Source: Sediminicoccus sp. KRV36
GTDB taxonomy: Bacteria; Pseudomonadota; Alphaproteobacteria; Acetobacterales; Acetobacteraceae
Assembly: GCF_023243115.1 (NCBI RefSeq)
Contig: NZ_CP085081.1
Location: 1,922,001 to 1,986,000 of the forward strand
DNA length: 64,000 bases
Direction: 5' to 3'
Under the pieces are notes generated by a model, which did not search any database, was not told where the DNA came from, and saw nothing but the letters and a program-made list of their open reading frames with translations. Of this stretch, positions 8,176 to 15,262 are shown piece by piece (position 1 is the stretch's first letter; each line of letters opens with the position of its first letter). Position numbers and translations under genes: made by a program.

Positions 8176-9105
8176 ATGCCGGCGGTGCGGCAAAACCGGC
8201 TTCCCGGTGGTGCGACGGGCGCCTCGCTCGCGCTCCATCTGGGGGCCGGGCTTTGGCTCGCACTGGGCAGCCCGCCGCAGGGTGGGCGGCCGCAGCCGGA
8301 ACGCGTGGTGGAGATGGCGTTCATGGCGCTGCCTGACGCAAGCGAGGCCGTGGATGCCACGGCCGCCGGGGCCACGCTGAGCGAAGCCCTGCCGGAGGAG
8401 CCAGCGCTGGTGGAGGCCGCGCCTGAACCCACGGCATCCGAGGCTGCGCCAAGCCCGGCCCCGCCGACACCGCACTCGGCCGATGCGGAGCCGCAGCCCC
8501 AGGCGCCCGAGATCCAGCAAGCCGCCCTGCCGGAGCAGGCGGCCCCGCCACCCATGGCAGAACATGCTGATCTCCAGGAGCCCACGCCGCCCCCCCAGGA
8601 GGCCGAGCCAGCGGCCGCAACGCCACAGCCCGTCGCAGCCATTCCGCCCAGGCCCACGCCGCCCCCCCTGGCCGCCAACCCGCCCGTGCCGCGCCCCGCC
8701 CGCCCGGCCAGCGCCCCGGCGCGCGCGGCGTCCCGCCGCCTGCCACGGGAGGCCACGCCCAGTGGCGCGCCTGAGGCCGCCATGGCGCCCCCCGTCGCTA
8801 CGCCGGCGGCGTTCGGGCCGCCCCCCTTGATCACCCAGGCCCGCTATCGCCACCCGCCGACGCCGCCGGCCTATCCGCCGCGCGCGCTGTCCTTTGGCGT
8901 CTCCGGCACGGTGCTGGTCCGCGCGCTGGTCGGCGCTGATGGCGAGACGCGCGAGCTGCGCCTGCATCGCTCCTCCGGCCATGCCGAGCTGGATCACGCC
9001 GCACTCTCCGCCGTGCGGGGCTGGGCCTTTGCCGCGGCCACGCAGGGCGGCCAGCCCATCGAAGCCTGGGTGGAGGTGCCGGTGCGCTTCCGCCTCGACG
9101 ATTGA
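8176..9105 (+). CDS. TonB family energy transducer
   Basis: Inner-membrane-anchored protein that couples proton-motive force to the receptor encoded just upstream. It has one N-terminal hydrophobic segment (about residues 14-31), a long Pro/Ala/Glu-rich periplasmic spacer (about 45-215) and a C-terminal TonB domain with YPPRALSFGVSGTVLVRALV and a terminal VPVRFRL strand. The ATG follows the receptor TGA directly. No exbB or exbD lies nearby, so it must borrow them from elsewhere. Location implies dedication to heme uptake. Confidence 0.88.
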   Translation: MPAVRQNRLPGGATGASLALHLGAGLWLALGSPPQGGRPQPERVVEMAFMALPDASEAVDATAAGATLSEALPEEPALVEAAPEPTASEAAPSPAPPTPHSADAEPQPQAPEIQQAALPEQAAPPPMAEHADLQEPTPPPQEAEPAAATPQPVAAIPPRPTPPPLAANPPVPRPARPASAPARAASRRLPREATPSGAPEAAMAPPVATPAAFGPPPLITQARYRHPPTPPAYPPRALSFGVSGTVLVRALVGADGETRELRLHRSSGHAELDHAALSAVRGWAFAAATQGGQPIEAWVEVPVRFRLDD

Positions 9106-9126
9106 ACAACACAAGGAATGACCCCC

Positions 9127-10143
9127 ATGGACCTCGACACACGTTACCAGGCGCTGATGCAGCAGGAACCGCGGCTGCGCATCCGCGACGCCGCCGTCCG
9201 GCTCGGCAGCACCGAAGCCGCGCTGGTTGCGCTGGGTGGCGCCACCCCGCTGCGGCCAGAATGGCCGGCGCTCTTTGCCGCCTTTCCGTCACTCGGCGGC
9301 ATCATGGCGCTGACCCGCAATGACCACGCGGTGCATGAGCGGCATGGGCGCTTCGAGGAGGTCTCCTCCGGCCCCGGCCATATCCTCGTGACCGGGCCGG
9401 ATATTGACCTGCGGCTGTTTCCCGGCCGCTGGGCGCATGCCTTCGCCCTGGCGGGTGAGCGGCCCTCGCTGCAGATCTTCGACACGGACGGCCACGCCGT
9501 GCACAAGATCTTCGCGACGGCGATGACCGATCGCGATGCCTGGGCCAGTCTGGTGGCCAGCTTCACCACCAGCGTCGCGGCGCCAGTGCCGCAAAGCGCC
9601 CCGCCCCGCGCCCTGCCGCCGGCCGAGGGCGAGGTGGATGCCCGCGCGCTGCGCAGCGACTGGCTGGGCCTGCGTGACACGCATGAATTCTTCGCCCTGC
9701 TGCGCCGCCACAAGGCGACCCGCCGCCAGGCGCTGCGCCTGGCCGGCGAGGATCTGGCCCAGCCGCTGGCGCCATCCGCCGCGCGCATCGCGCTGGAGCT
9801 GGCCGCAGCGCGTGAGGTGCCGATCATGGTGTTTGTCGGCAATCGCGGCGCCATCCAGATCCATACCGGCCCCGTCCAGCGCCTTGCGGCCACGCCGGGC
9901 TGGTTCAACGTGCTGGACCCCACCTTCAATTTGCATCTGCGCGAAGCGGGCGTTGCCGAAGCCTGGCGCGTGGTGAAACCCACCGATGACGGCGCGGTGA
10001 CCAGCCTCGAATTGCTGGATGCCGAAGGGGAGACCATTGCCCTGCTGTTCGGCGCCCGTAAGCCGGGCCAGGCGGAGCGCGAGGACTGGCGCAGCCTGGT
10101 GGCGGACGTGGCCGAGGCGCAGGCGCTGGAAGCCGCATCGTGA
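9127..10143 (+). CDS. hmuS: hemin-degrading factor/heme chaperone, HmuS/HemS family
   Basis: Cytoplasmic protein that accepts incoming heme and either carries it or opens the ring. It has the family's two-repeat structure. The N-terminal repeat begins LDTRYQALMQQEPRLRIRDA; the second repeat carries DTHEFF at about residue 186, where the family's proximal heme-ligand His lies. About 338 residues is normal. ATGs exist at 9118 and 9127; AAGGA at 9113-9117 sits directly against the first but nine bases from the second, so 9127 is preferred. It overlaps hmuT by GTGA. Confidence 0.88.
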   Translation: MDLDTRYQALMQQEPRLRIRDAAVRLGSTEAALVALGGATPLRPEWPALFAAFPSLGGIMALTRNDHAVHERHGRFEEVSSGPGHILVTGPDIDLRLFPGRWAHAFALAGERPSLQIFDTDGHAVHKIFATAMTDRDAWASLVASFTTSVAAPVPQSAPPRALPPAEGEVDARALRSDWLGLRDTHEFFALLRRHKATRRQALRLAGEDLAQPLAPSAARIALELAAAREVPIMVFVGNRGAIQIHTGPVQRLAATPGWFNVLDPTFNLHLREAGVAEAWRVVKPTDDGAVTSLELLDAEGETIALLFGARKPGQAEREDWRSLVADVAEAQALEAAS

Positions 10144-11024
10144 TCAGCCGGCGCAGCCTGCCCGCCCTGCTGCTGGCCGTATCCCCCCTGGCCATGCTTC
10201 CCCTGGCGCGGCCCGCCACGGCGCTGCCGGGGCGCATCGCCGTGGCGGGCGGCGGTGTCGCGGAAATGCTCTGCGCGCTCGGTCTGGAATCGCGCATTTG
10301 CGGTGCGGATTCGACCGCGCAGCATCCGGCGGCGCTGCGCGCGCTGCCGCAACTGGGCTACCAGCGGGCGCTCTCGGCCGAGGGCGTGCTCTCGCTGCGG
10401 CCGGACATCCTGGTGCATGCGCATGAGGCCGGACCGCCCGCGGTGCTCGCGCAGCTGCGCGCGGCCGGGTTGCGGCTGCTGGGCGTGCCGCGCGTGGCCG
10501 ATGCCGAGGGGCTGGTGGCCGCCATCCAGATGCTGGGCCAGGAACTCGGCGCTGATCCGGCGCCTGTCACCACGGCCCTGCGGGAGGATTTCGCCGCTCT
10601 GGCGGCCATGTTGCCGCGGGAGCCGGAGCCCCGCGCGCTGTTCCTGCTCTCGGCCGGGAATGGCGCGCCGCAGGCCTCCGGGCGGGGCACCGCGGCCGCC
10701 GCGATGTTCGGCCTCGCTGGCATTCGCAATGTCCTGCAGGCCTATGAGGGCTATCGCCCGCTCTCGCCCGAGGCGGCGCTGGGCCTGGGCGTGGATTGGC
10801 TGGTGGCGCCGAAGCATAGCGTGGAGGCGCGTGGCGGCCGCGTCGCCTTCCTGGCGCAGCCGCAGGTGGCCCTGCTGCCCGCGGCGCGCGCCGGGCGGCT
10901 CTACACGGATGACAGCCTTTATCTGCTGGGTTTCGGCCCGCGCACGGCCCATGCGGCGCGTGACCTGGCCGCAGCGCTGCATGGCGTGACGCTGCCGCCG
11001 CTGCCGGAGCGCCCCTGGTTGTGA
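10140..11024 (+). CDS. hmuT: periplasmic heme-binding protein HmuT
   Basis: Substrate-binding component of the heme ABC importer (class III, helical backbone). The N-terminal signal peptide (ISRRSLPALLLAVSPLAM...) has a twin-Arg pair but no clear Tat consensus, and cleavage is likely near PATALP. GYQRALSAEGVLSLRPD at about residues 73-89 matches the conserved region carrying the heme-ligating Tyr of HmuT/PhuT proteins (here Tyr74). Starts with GTG at 10140, overlapping the hmuS stop; its own stop overlaps the hmuU start. Confidence 0.9.
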   Translation: MISRRSLPALLLAVSPLAMLPLARPATALPGRIAVAGGGVAEMLCALGLESRICGADSTAQHPAALRALPQLGYQRALSAEGVLSLRPDILVHAHEAGPPAVLAQLRAAGLRLLGVPRVADAEGLVAAIQMLGQELGADPAPVTTALREDFAALAAMLPREPEPRALFLLSAGNGAPQASGRGTAAAAMFGLAGIRNVLQAYEGYRPLSPEAALGLGVDWLVAPKHSVEARGGRVAFLAQPQVALLPAARAGRLYTDDSLYLLGFGPRTAHAARDLAAALHGVTLPPLPERPWL

Positions 11025-12022
11025 TCACCTGGCGATTGCCGCTGCTGGCCGTGATGACCTGCGCGGTGCTGGCGCTGCTGCTGGGTGTCGGCGCGGTGCC
11101 GATTCCGCCTGCCCGCGTGGCGGGCGCGCTGCTGGGCTCGGGTGTTGGGGCAGATGGCGCCATCCTCTGGGGCCTGCGGCTGCCGCGCACCTTGCTCGCG
11201 GCGCTGGCGGGTGCGGCGCTTGGCTTGTCGGGGGCCGTCATGCAGGGGCTGTTCCGCAACCCGCTGGCCGATCCGGGCTTGCTGGGCGTCTCGGCCGGCG
11301 GGGCTTTCGGCGCGGTGGCGATGATCGTCCTGTTGCAGCCGATGGTGCCGCCCGGGCTGCGGCCACATGCGGTGGCGCTGGCCGCCTTTGCCGGCGCCCT
11401 GCTGGTCACGGCGCTGGTGCTGCTGCTGGCCCTGCGGGAGCGGCAGGTGGGGGTTGCGGGGCTGCTGCTTGCGGGCATCGTGCTGAACGCCTTTGCCGGC
11501 GCCGGCACCTCCTCGCTCATCTATGCGGCCGATGACATGCAACTGCGGGACGTGACCTTCTGGACCATGGGCTCCGCCGCGGGCGCCACCTGGCCGGTGC
11601 TGGGCGCCACCTTGCTGGCAGCGCTGCCCCTCCTGCTGGCAGCGCCTTTCCTGGCGCGCGGCCTGGACGCGCTGATCCTGGGCGAGCGCGAGGCCACCAC
11701 GCTGGGCATTCGCGTCGAATGGCTGAAATGGGGTGCAGTCGGCCTCGTCGCGCTGGCGGTGGGCGGCGCTGTGGCGGCGACGGGGTTGATCGGCTTTGTC
11801 GGCATGGTGGCGCCGCATCTGGTGCGCCTCGCGGGTGGGGCCGGGCATCGCTGGGTGCTGCCGGCCTCGGCCTTGCTGGGGGCGCTGCTGCTTGCAGCCG
11901 CCGATGGCCTGGCGCGCACCGCCGTGGCCCCGGCCGAATTGCCGATCGGCCTGGTCACCGCCCTGCTCGGCGCCCCGGTCTTTCTCGCCTTGCTGTTGCG
12001 CCAGGACAGGATCGGCCGATGA
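11021..12022 (+). CDS. hmuU: heme ABC transporter permease HmuU, FecCD family
   Basis: Inner-membrane permease of the heme importer, 333 residues and rich in predicted membrane spans (about ten). FecCD-family marks are LRLPRTLLAALAGAALGLSG, MQGLFRNPLADPGLLGVSAG and the ATPase-contacting loop GIRVEWLKWG, with GFVGMVAPHLVRLAGG near the C terminus. It overlaps hmuT by GTGA and hmuV by ATGA, so the three transporter parts are translationally coupled. Confidence 0.93.
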   Translation: MITWRLPLLAVMTCAVLALLLGVGAVPIPPARVAGALLGSGVGADGAILWGLRLPRTLLAALAGAALGLSGAVMQGLFRNPLADPGLLGVSAGGAFGAVAMIVLLQPMVPPGLRPHAVALAAFAGALLVTALVLLLALRERQVGVAGLLLAGIVLNAFAGAGTSSLIYAADDMQLRDVTFWTMGSAAGATWPVLGATLLAALPLLLAAPFLARGLDALILGEREATTLGIRVEWLKWGAVGLVALAVGGAVAATGLIGFVGMVAPHLVRLAGGAGHRWVLPASALLGALLLAAADGLARTAVAPAELPIGLVTALLGAPVFLALLLRQDRIGR

Positions 12023-12783
12023 CGCTCTCAGCCGAGGGTTTGCGTGTCGTGCGCGCCGGCCGTGTGCTGCTGGACCTGCCCCGGATCGCGGTGGCGCCGG
12101 GGCAGGTGCTGGCGGTGCTGGGGCCGAATGGCGCCGGGAAATCCACCCTGCTGCGCTGCCTCTCGGGCGAATTGCGGCCTGATGCGGGGCGGCGCCATCT
12201 GCTTGGCCGCTCGCTTGCGGATTGGCCCGCGCGGGAATTGGCGCGCCACCGCGCCGTCATGCCGCAGGCCAGCGCCATGGCCTTTCCGCTGCGCGCGCGG
12301 GAGGTCGTCGCACTCGGGCGCATCCCGTGGGGCGGAGGTGAAGCCGGGGTGGATGAAGCGCTGGCCGCGGCAGGCGCCACGGCGCTGGCGGCGCGCTGGT
12401 ATGGCACGCTCTCGGGCGGGGAGGCGCAGCGGGTGCAACTGGCTCGGGTGCTGGCGCAACTGCATGGCACGCCCGCCGCCCGAAGCGGGCTGTTGCTGGA
12501 TGAACCGACGGCCAGCCTGGACCTGCCCCATCAGCATCGCATCCTGGAGGGGGCGGCCGCATTGGCGGCGGCGGGCACGGCCGTTGTGATGGTGGTGCAT
12601 GATATCGGCCTCGCGGCGCGCTATGCCACGCATGTCCTGCTGTTGCGGGCCGGCATGCCGGTGGCGGCCGGGCCAGTGGGTGACACGCTGACGGCAGGGC
12701 TGTTGAGCGAGACCTTCGGCATTCAACTGCGCCAGGTGGCCGATCCCTTGGCGCGCGAGGCGATCTTCGTCGCGGCGGCATAA
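12019..12783 (+). CDS. hmuV: heme ABC transporter ATP-binding protein HmuV
   Basis: ATPase of the heme importer, 254 residues. Walker A GPNGAGKST, a Q-loop MPQASAMAFPLRAREVVALG, signature LSGGEAQRVQLARV, Walker B LLLDEPTASLD and H-loop MVVHDIGLAARYA appear in order. The insertion HGTPAARSG before Walker B is typical of HmuV rather than of siderophore ATPases. ATG at 12019 overlaps the hmuU stop. It is the last gene of the heme operon and faces nepR convergently. Confidence 0.93.
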   Translation: MTLSAEGLRVVRAGRVLLDLPRIAVAPGQVLAVLGPNGAGKSTLLRCLSGELRPDAGRRHLLGRSLADWPARELARHRAVMPQASAMAFPLRAREVVALGRIPWGGGEAGVDEALAAAGATALAARWYGTLSGGEAQRVQLARVLAQLHGTPAARSGLLLDEPTASLDLPHQHRILEGAAALAAAGTAVVMVVHDIGLAARYATHVLLLRAGMPVAAGPVGDTLTAGLLSETFGIQLRQVADPLAREAIFVAAA

Positions 12784-12800
12784 GCATCCGCCGGCGAGAC

Positions 12801-12826
12801 GGCCCAGGAGACGGGCCCCGGGGGCC
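12801..12826. terminator. possible bidirectional terminator between hmuV and nepR
   Basis: GGCCC, seven bases, GGGCC and an adjoining GGCCCC/GGGGCC palindrome lie in the 46-base gap between convergent genes. Stems are short and U-tracts are weak, so this is a low-confidence call based on position. Confidence 0.3.
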
Positions 12827-12829
12827 GCC

Positions 12830-13039
12830 TCAGGGCTTTTCGCGGCTCTTTTCAATCATCGCGAGCAGTTCCGGCGGAATGGGCTCTTCCGCCACCTTGC
12901 CGAACATCGCGTTCAGGCCGCGATCGAGCCAAAGGTCGAACGCGGCATCGGGCGCGGCATCCCTGCCGCGCCGGCCTTTTCGCCTGGCTGCAGGCATATC
13001 GCGTTTTCCTTTCGCGGAGCTTGCCTGATCGTCGCTCAC
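12830..13039 (-). CDS. nepR: anti-sigma factor NepR
   Basis: Small anti-sigma factor of the alphaproteobacterial general stress response; it holds EcfG inactive until phosphorylated PhyR binds it. The C-terminal core LDRGLNAMFGKVAEEPIPPE, followed by LLAMIEK, matches the two-helix NepR signature with its central EPIP. The N-terminal third is basic and low in complexity. GTG at 13039 is chosen because AGGAG lies six bases upstream, giving 69 residues. It lies eight bases downstream of ecfG in the same direction, the reverse of the nepR-ecfG order common elsewhere in the class. Confidence 0.88.
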   Translation of the reverse strand: MSDDQASSAKGKRDMPAARRKGRRGRDAAPDAAFDLWLDRGLNAMFGKVAEEPIPPELLAMIEKSREKP

Positions 13040-13047
13040 CGCATCTC

Positions 13048-13692
13048 CTAGGCGACCAGCATCCCTGGGGCATCCCCCCGCAGGCGCGGCATCCGCGTGG
13101 GCGCCGCACCCTGGCGCGTCGTCACGCGGCGCTGTGTTCCGTCCTGCAGCCGGGAAGGCACCTCGCCCAGCAGCCAAGCGCGAAGCTGCGCCCGCGTGCG
13201 TGACACGCGCGCCTTCAGCGTCCCCACGGGAATGCCGAGTTCCACGGAGAGATCCTCATAGGAGGCGCCCTCCACCGAGACGCGCATCAGCAGCAGGCGC
13301 TGTTCGGCCGGCAGCCGCGCAAGGTGGTGGTTGAGTTCCTTCATGGCCAGGCTCTCCTCCTGGCCGCCGCTGCGCGCCAGGACGGATTGCGGCGCTTCCT
13401 CGATGGTGGTGGAGGGGCGCACACGCCGCCGGTCGGAGAGGAAGCGGTTGCGCAGGATGCTGCCCATCCATGCGCGGAAATTCGTGCCCGGCTCAAAGGA
13501 GGCCCGGGCGGCCAGCGCATTGGCGACGGCGCTCTGCACCAGGTCATCGGCATCGGGGCGGTTGCGCGTCAGCGCCAGGGCCTGCTGGCGCAGCGAAGGC
13601 AGGACGGCGATCATCAGGTCGTGAAAGTCAGCCGGGGCAACGCCCTCGAGTGGGGCCGTGACCGTCGCGGAATGGTTCGGGATCGGGTTCAT
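13048..13692 (-). CDS. ecfG: general stress response sigma factor EcfG
   Basis: ECF sigma factor of the EcfG (ECF15) group. Region 2 spans about residues 22-95 (ALTRNRPDADDLVQSAVANA, then FRAWMGSILRNRFLSDRRR), and region 4 about 125-180 (LPAEQRLLLMRVSVEGASYE, then DLSVELGIPVGTLKARVSR). The 35-residue basic C-terminal tail is longer than usual. Start ATG at 13692 has AAGGTG at good spacing; a second ATG two codons upstream overlaps that site. It is divergent from phyR and followed by nepR; a GGAAC-type promoter upstream suggests autoregulation. Confidence 0.92.
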   Translation of the reverse strand: MNPIPNHSATVTAPLEGVAPADFHDLMIAVLPSLRQQALALTRNRPDADDLVQSAVANALAARASFEPGTNFRAWMGSILRNRFLSDRRRVRPSTTIEEAPQSVLARSGGQEESLAMKELNHHLARLPAEQRLLLMRVSVEGASYEDLSVELGIPVGTLKARVSRTRAQLRAWLLGEVPSRLQDGTQRRVTTRQGAAPTRMPRLRGDAPGMLVA

Positions 13693-13791
13693 GGGCATCA
13701 CCTTACAGCATGGAACCCCTGAGAAACGCGGCGACGCGGTGCCCGTTGCATGACAACGCGTCCATCTTACAAAAACTTCCCACCGCCGTGC

Positions 13792-13816
13792 AACCCGTTG
13801 GCCGCCACGCGGTTCC
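13792..13816 (-). promoter_or_regulatory. candidate EcfG-dependent promoter of ecfG-nepR
   Basis: On the minus strand GGAAC (13812-13816) is followed after 16 bases by GGTT (13792-13795). The EcfG consensus is GGAAC-N16/17-cGTT, so one position differs. It lies 100 bases before the ecfG start, consistent with the known self-activation of this sigma factor. No equally good copy points toward phyR. Confidence 0.55.
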
Positions 13817-13985
13817 ACGTGGCGAAGTTGCCGCAACCGCGATATGTTCCTTTCCGGTTGGGCTGGGCCAGGCCCGTGGATCATTCACGCCACGGCCGGG
13901 TCGCCATGTCACGCTGCTTGTGCCGGGTTTCGCATTCCCCGGTCCAGCGCCGTCTTCCTCAACCACAACCGCGGGAGCCCGGATC

Positions 13986-14699
13986 TTGGCCACAACCTCT
14001 GACACGCTTGCCCTGCTTCCCTTCGCGCGGCGCTACGCCCGCGCGCTGCTGGGCACCCAGGCCGCGGGTGACGCCGTGGTCGCGCGCGCCATCGGCATGC
14101 GCCTGGACGATGTCCCGCCGCAGCTTGCCCTCTATGCCGCCATCACCCGCCTGACGGCCGAGGACGGGACGGCCGGCGCAATCCCGCCGCTGTCGCGCCA
14201 TCTGCTGCTGCTGACCGCCGTCGAGGAGCTCAGCCTCGCCGATGCCGCAATGGCCGTCGGGCTTGATCCGGCGGAGGCGGACCGGCGCATCACCTTCGCG
14301 CGTGAGGCCGTGCGCTCCGCCGTGGTGACCAAGGTCCTCATCATCGAGGATGAGCCCATCATCGCGATGGATCTGCGCATGCTGGTCGAGGATTGCGGCC
14401 ACACGGTGATCGGCGTCGCGGCGACGGAGGCGGATGCCGTGCGCCTCGCCGCCGAGCATTCGGCCGGGCTGATCCTGGCCGACATCAACCTCGGCCGGGG
14501 CGGGAATGGCATCAACGCCGTCCGGCAGATCCTGACCCGGATGGAAGTCCCCGTGATCTTCGTGACGGCCTATCCCGAGGACCTCCTGACGGCCGAGGGG
14601 CTGGAGCCCGCCTTCGTCATGCGCAAGCCCTTCGACCGCTTCATGCTCGCCGTGTTCACCTACCAGGCGATCAGTGGCGGCTACGTCCCGCTGCCGTGA
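13986..14699 (+). CDS. phyR: anti-anti-sigma response regulator PhyR
   Basis: The hybrid regulator that frees EcfG by sequestering NepR. The N-terminal sigma-like domain (about residues 1-110: LALLPFARRYARALLGTQAA ... LSLADAAMAVGLDPAEADRR) is followed by a receiver (about 117-237) with the acidic pair in LIIEDEPIIAMD, phospho-acceptor Asp166 in LILADINLGRGG, Thr in VIFVTAYPED and Lys in VMRKPFDR. TTG at 13986 is chosen because homology-like sequence begins there and GGAG lies upstream; the 92 codons of open frame before it look non-coding. Divergent from ecfG-nepR. Confidence 0.9.
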   Translation: MATTSDTLALLPFARRYARALLGTQAAGDAVVARAIGMRLDDVPPQLALYAAITRLTAEDGTAGAIPPLSRHLLLLTAVEELSLADAAMAVGLDPAEADRRITFAREAVRSAVVTKVLIIEDEPIIAMDLRMLVEDCGHTVIGVAATEADAVRLAAEHSAGLILADINLGRGGNGINAVRQILTRMEVPVIFVTAYPEDLLTAEGLEPAFVMRKPFDRFMLAVFTYQAISGGYVPLP

Positions 14700-14725
14700 T
14701 CCGGCTGCAACCCTGATCACGGCAG
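14691..14725 (+). terminator. 11-bp perfect stem-loop at the end of phyR
   Basis: CTGCCGTGATC and GATCACGGCAG pair perfectly around a 13-base loop, and the phyR stop codon lies in the left arm. No U-tract follows. It could end phyR transcription or protect the mRNA; csbD begins 52 bases further on. Confidence 0.55.
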
Positions 14726-14776
14726 GGCGTTCATCCCACAGCACCGCAGCCTTAGCGGTCAACAAGGAGAACGCGG

Positions 14777-14980
14777 ATGAACTGGGACACGATCAAGGGC
14801 AATTGGAAGCAGATGGCCGGCTCCGTGAAGGAGCAGTGGGGCAAGCTGACCGATGACGACATGACCATCATCGAGGGCCGCCGCGAACAGCTCGTCGGCC
14901 AGGTGCAGGAGCGCTACGGCATCGCCAAGGATGCGGCCGAAGCGCAGGTGAAGGCCTGGGAAGACCGCCACAAGGGCTGA
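14777..14980 (+). CDS. CsbD family stress-response protein
   Basis: Small hydrophilic protein of 67 residues with the CsbD pattern MNWDTIKGNWKQMAGSVKEQ, then WGKLTDDD and a C-terminal helix ending AEAQVKAWED. CsbD-like proteins are abundant general-stress products whose molecular role is unknown. AAGGAG lies eight bases before the ATG. Its position right after phyR fits membership in the EcfG regulon, although I find no GGAAC-type promoter directly upstream. Confidence 0.9.
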   Translation: MNWDTIKGNWKQMAGSVKEQWGKLTDDDMTIIEGRREQLVGQVQERYGIAKDAAEAQVKAWEDRHKG

Positions 14981-14987
14981 TGATGCC

Positions 14988-15017
14988 GGGGTGGCCCCAC
15001 GCAGGTGAGGCCACCCC
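14988..15017 (+). terminator. stem-loop after csbD
   Basis: GGGGTGGCC and GGCCACCCC form a perfect 9-bp stem with a 12-base loop, starting seven bases after the csbD stop. No U-run follows. Position and strength suggest termination or transcript stabilisation. Confidence 0.6.
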
Positions 15018-15076
15018 ATCCTCAGCCGCGAGCTGGCACGCTCACAACGCCGCTTCAATTCCGGAAGGATAAGCCC

Positions 15077-15241
15077 ATGCTCGCCTGGGCCATGATTTTC
15101 CTCGTGGTCGCGCTGCTGGCGGGCATTGCAGGATTTGGCGGCATCGCCGCCACGGGGGCGGGGATCGCGCGGGTGATTTTCTTCATTTTCCTGGTGCTCT
15201 TCGCGGTGGCACTGCTCACCGGTGCCGGAGGCCATGCCTGA
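15077..15241 (+). CDS. DUF1328 small membrane protein (YtjA-like)
   Basis: A 54-residue protein with two membrane spans: LAWAMIFLVVALLAGIAGFG, then GIAATGAGIARVIFFIFLVL. This is the DUF1328 layout, with the conserved Gly-rich turn. Function is unknown; family members are often stress- or envelope-associated. ATG at 15077 has GGAAGGA at proper spacing. It precedes the SbmA-like ABC gene by 21 bases, so the two may be co-transcribed. Confidence 0.85.
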   Translation: MLAWAMIFLVVALLAGIAGFGGIAATGAGIARVIFFIFLVLFAVALLTGAGGHA

Positions 15242-15262
15242 GATGCAGCCCGTTCCCGCCCG

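Noticed and set aside
13710-13985. Longer PhyR starting at the ATG in the divergent promoter region
   Set aside because: These 92 codons are low-complexity and cover the ecfG promoter; the sigma-like domain starts at the TTG at 13986.
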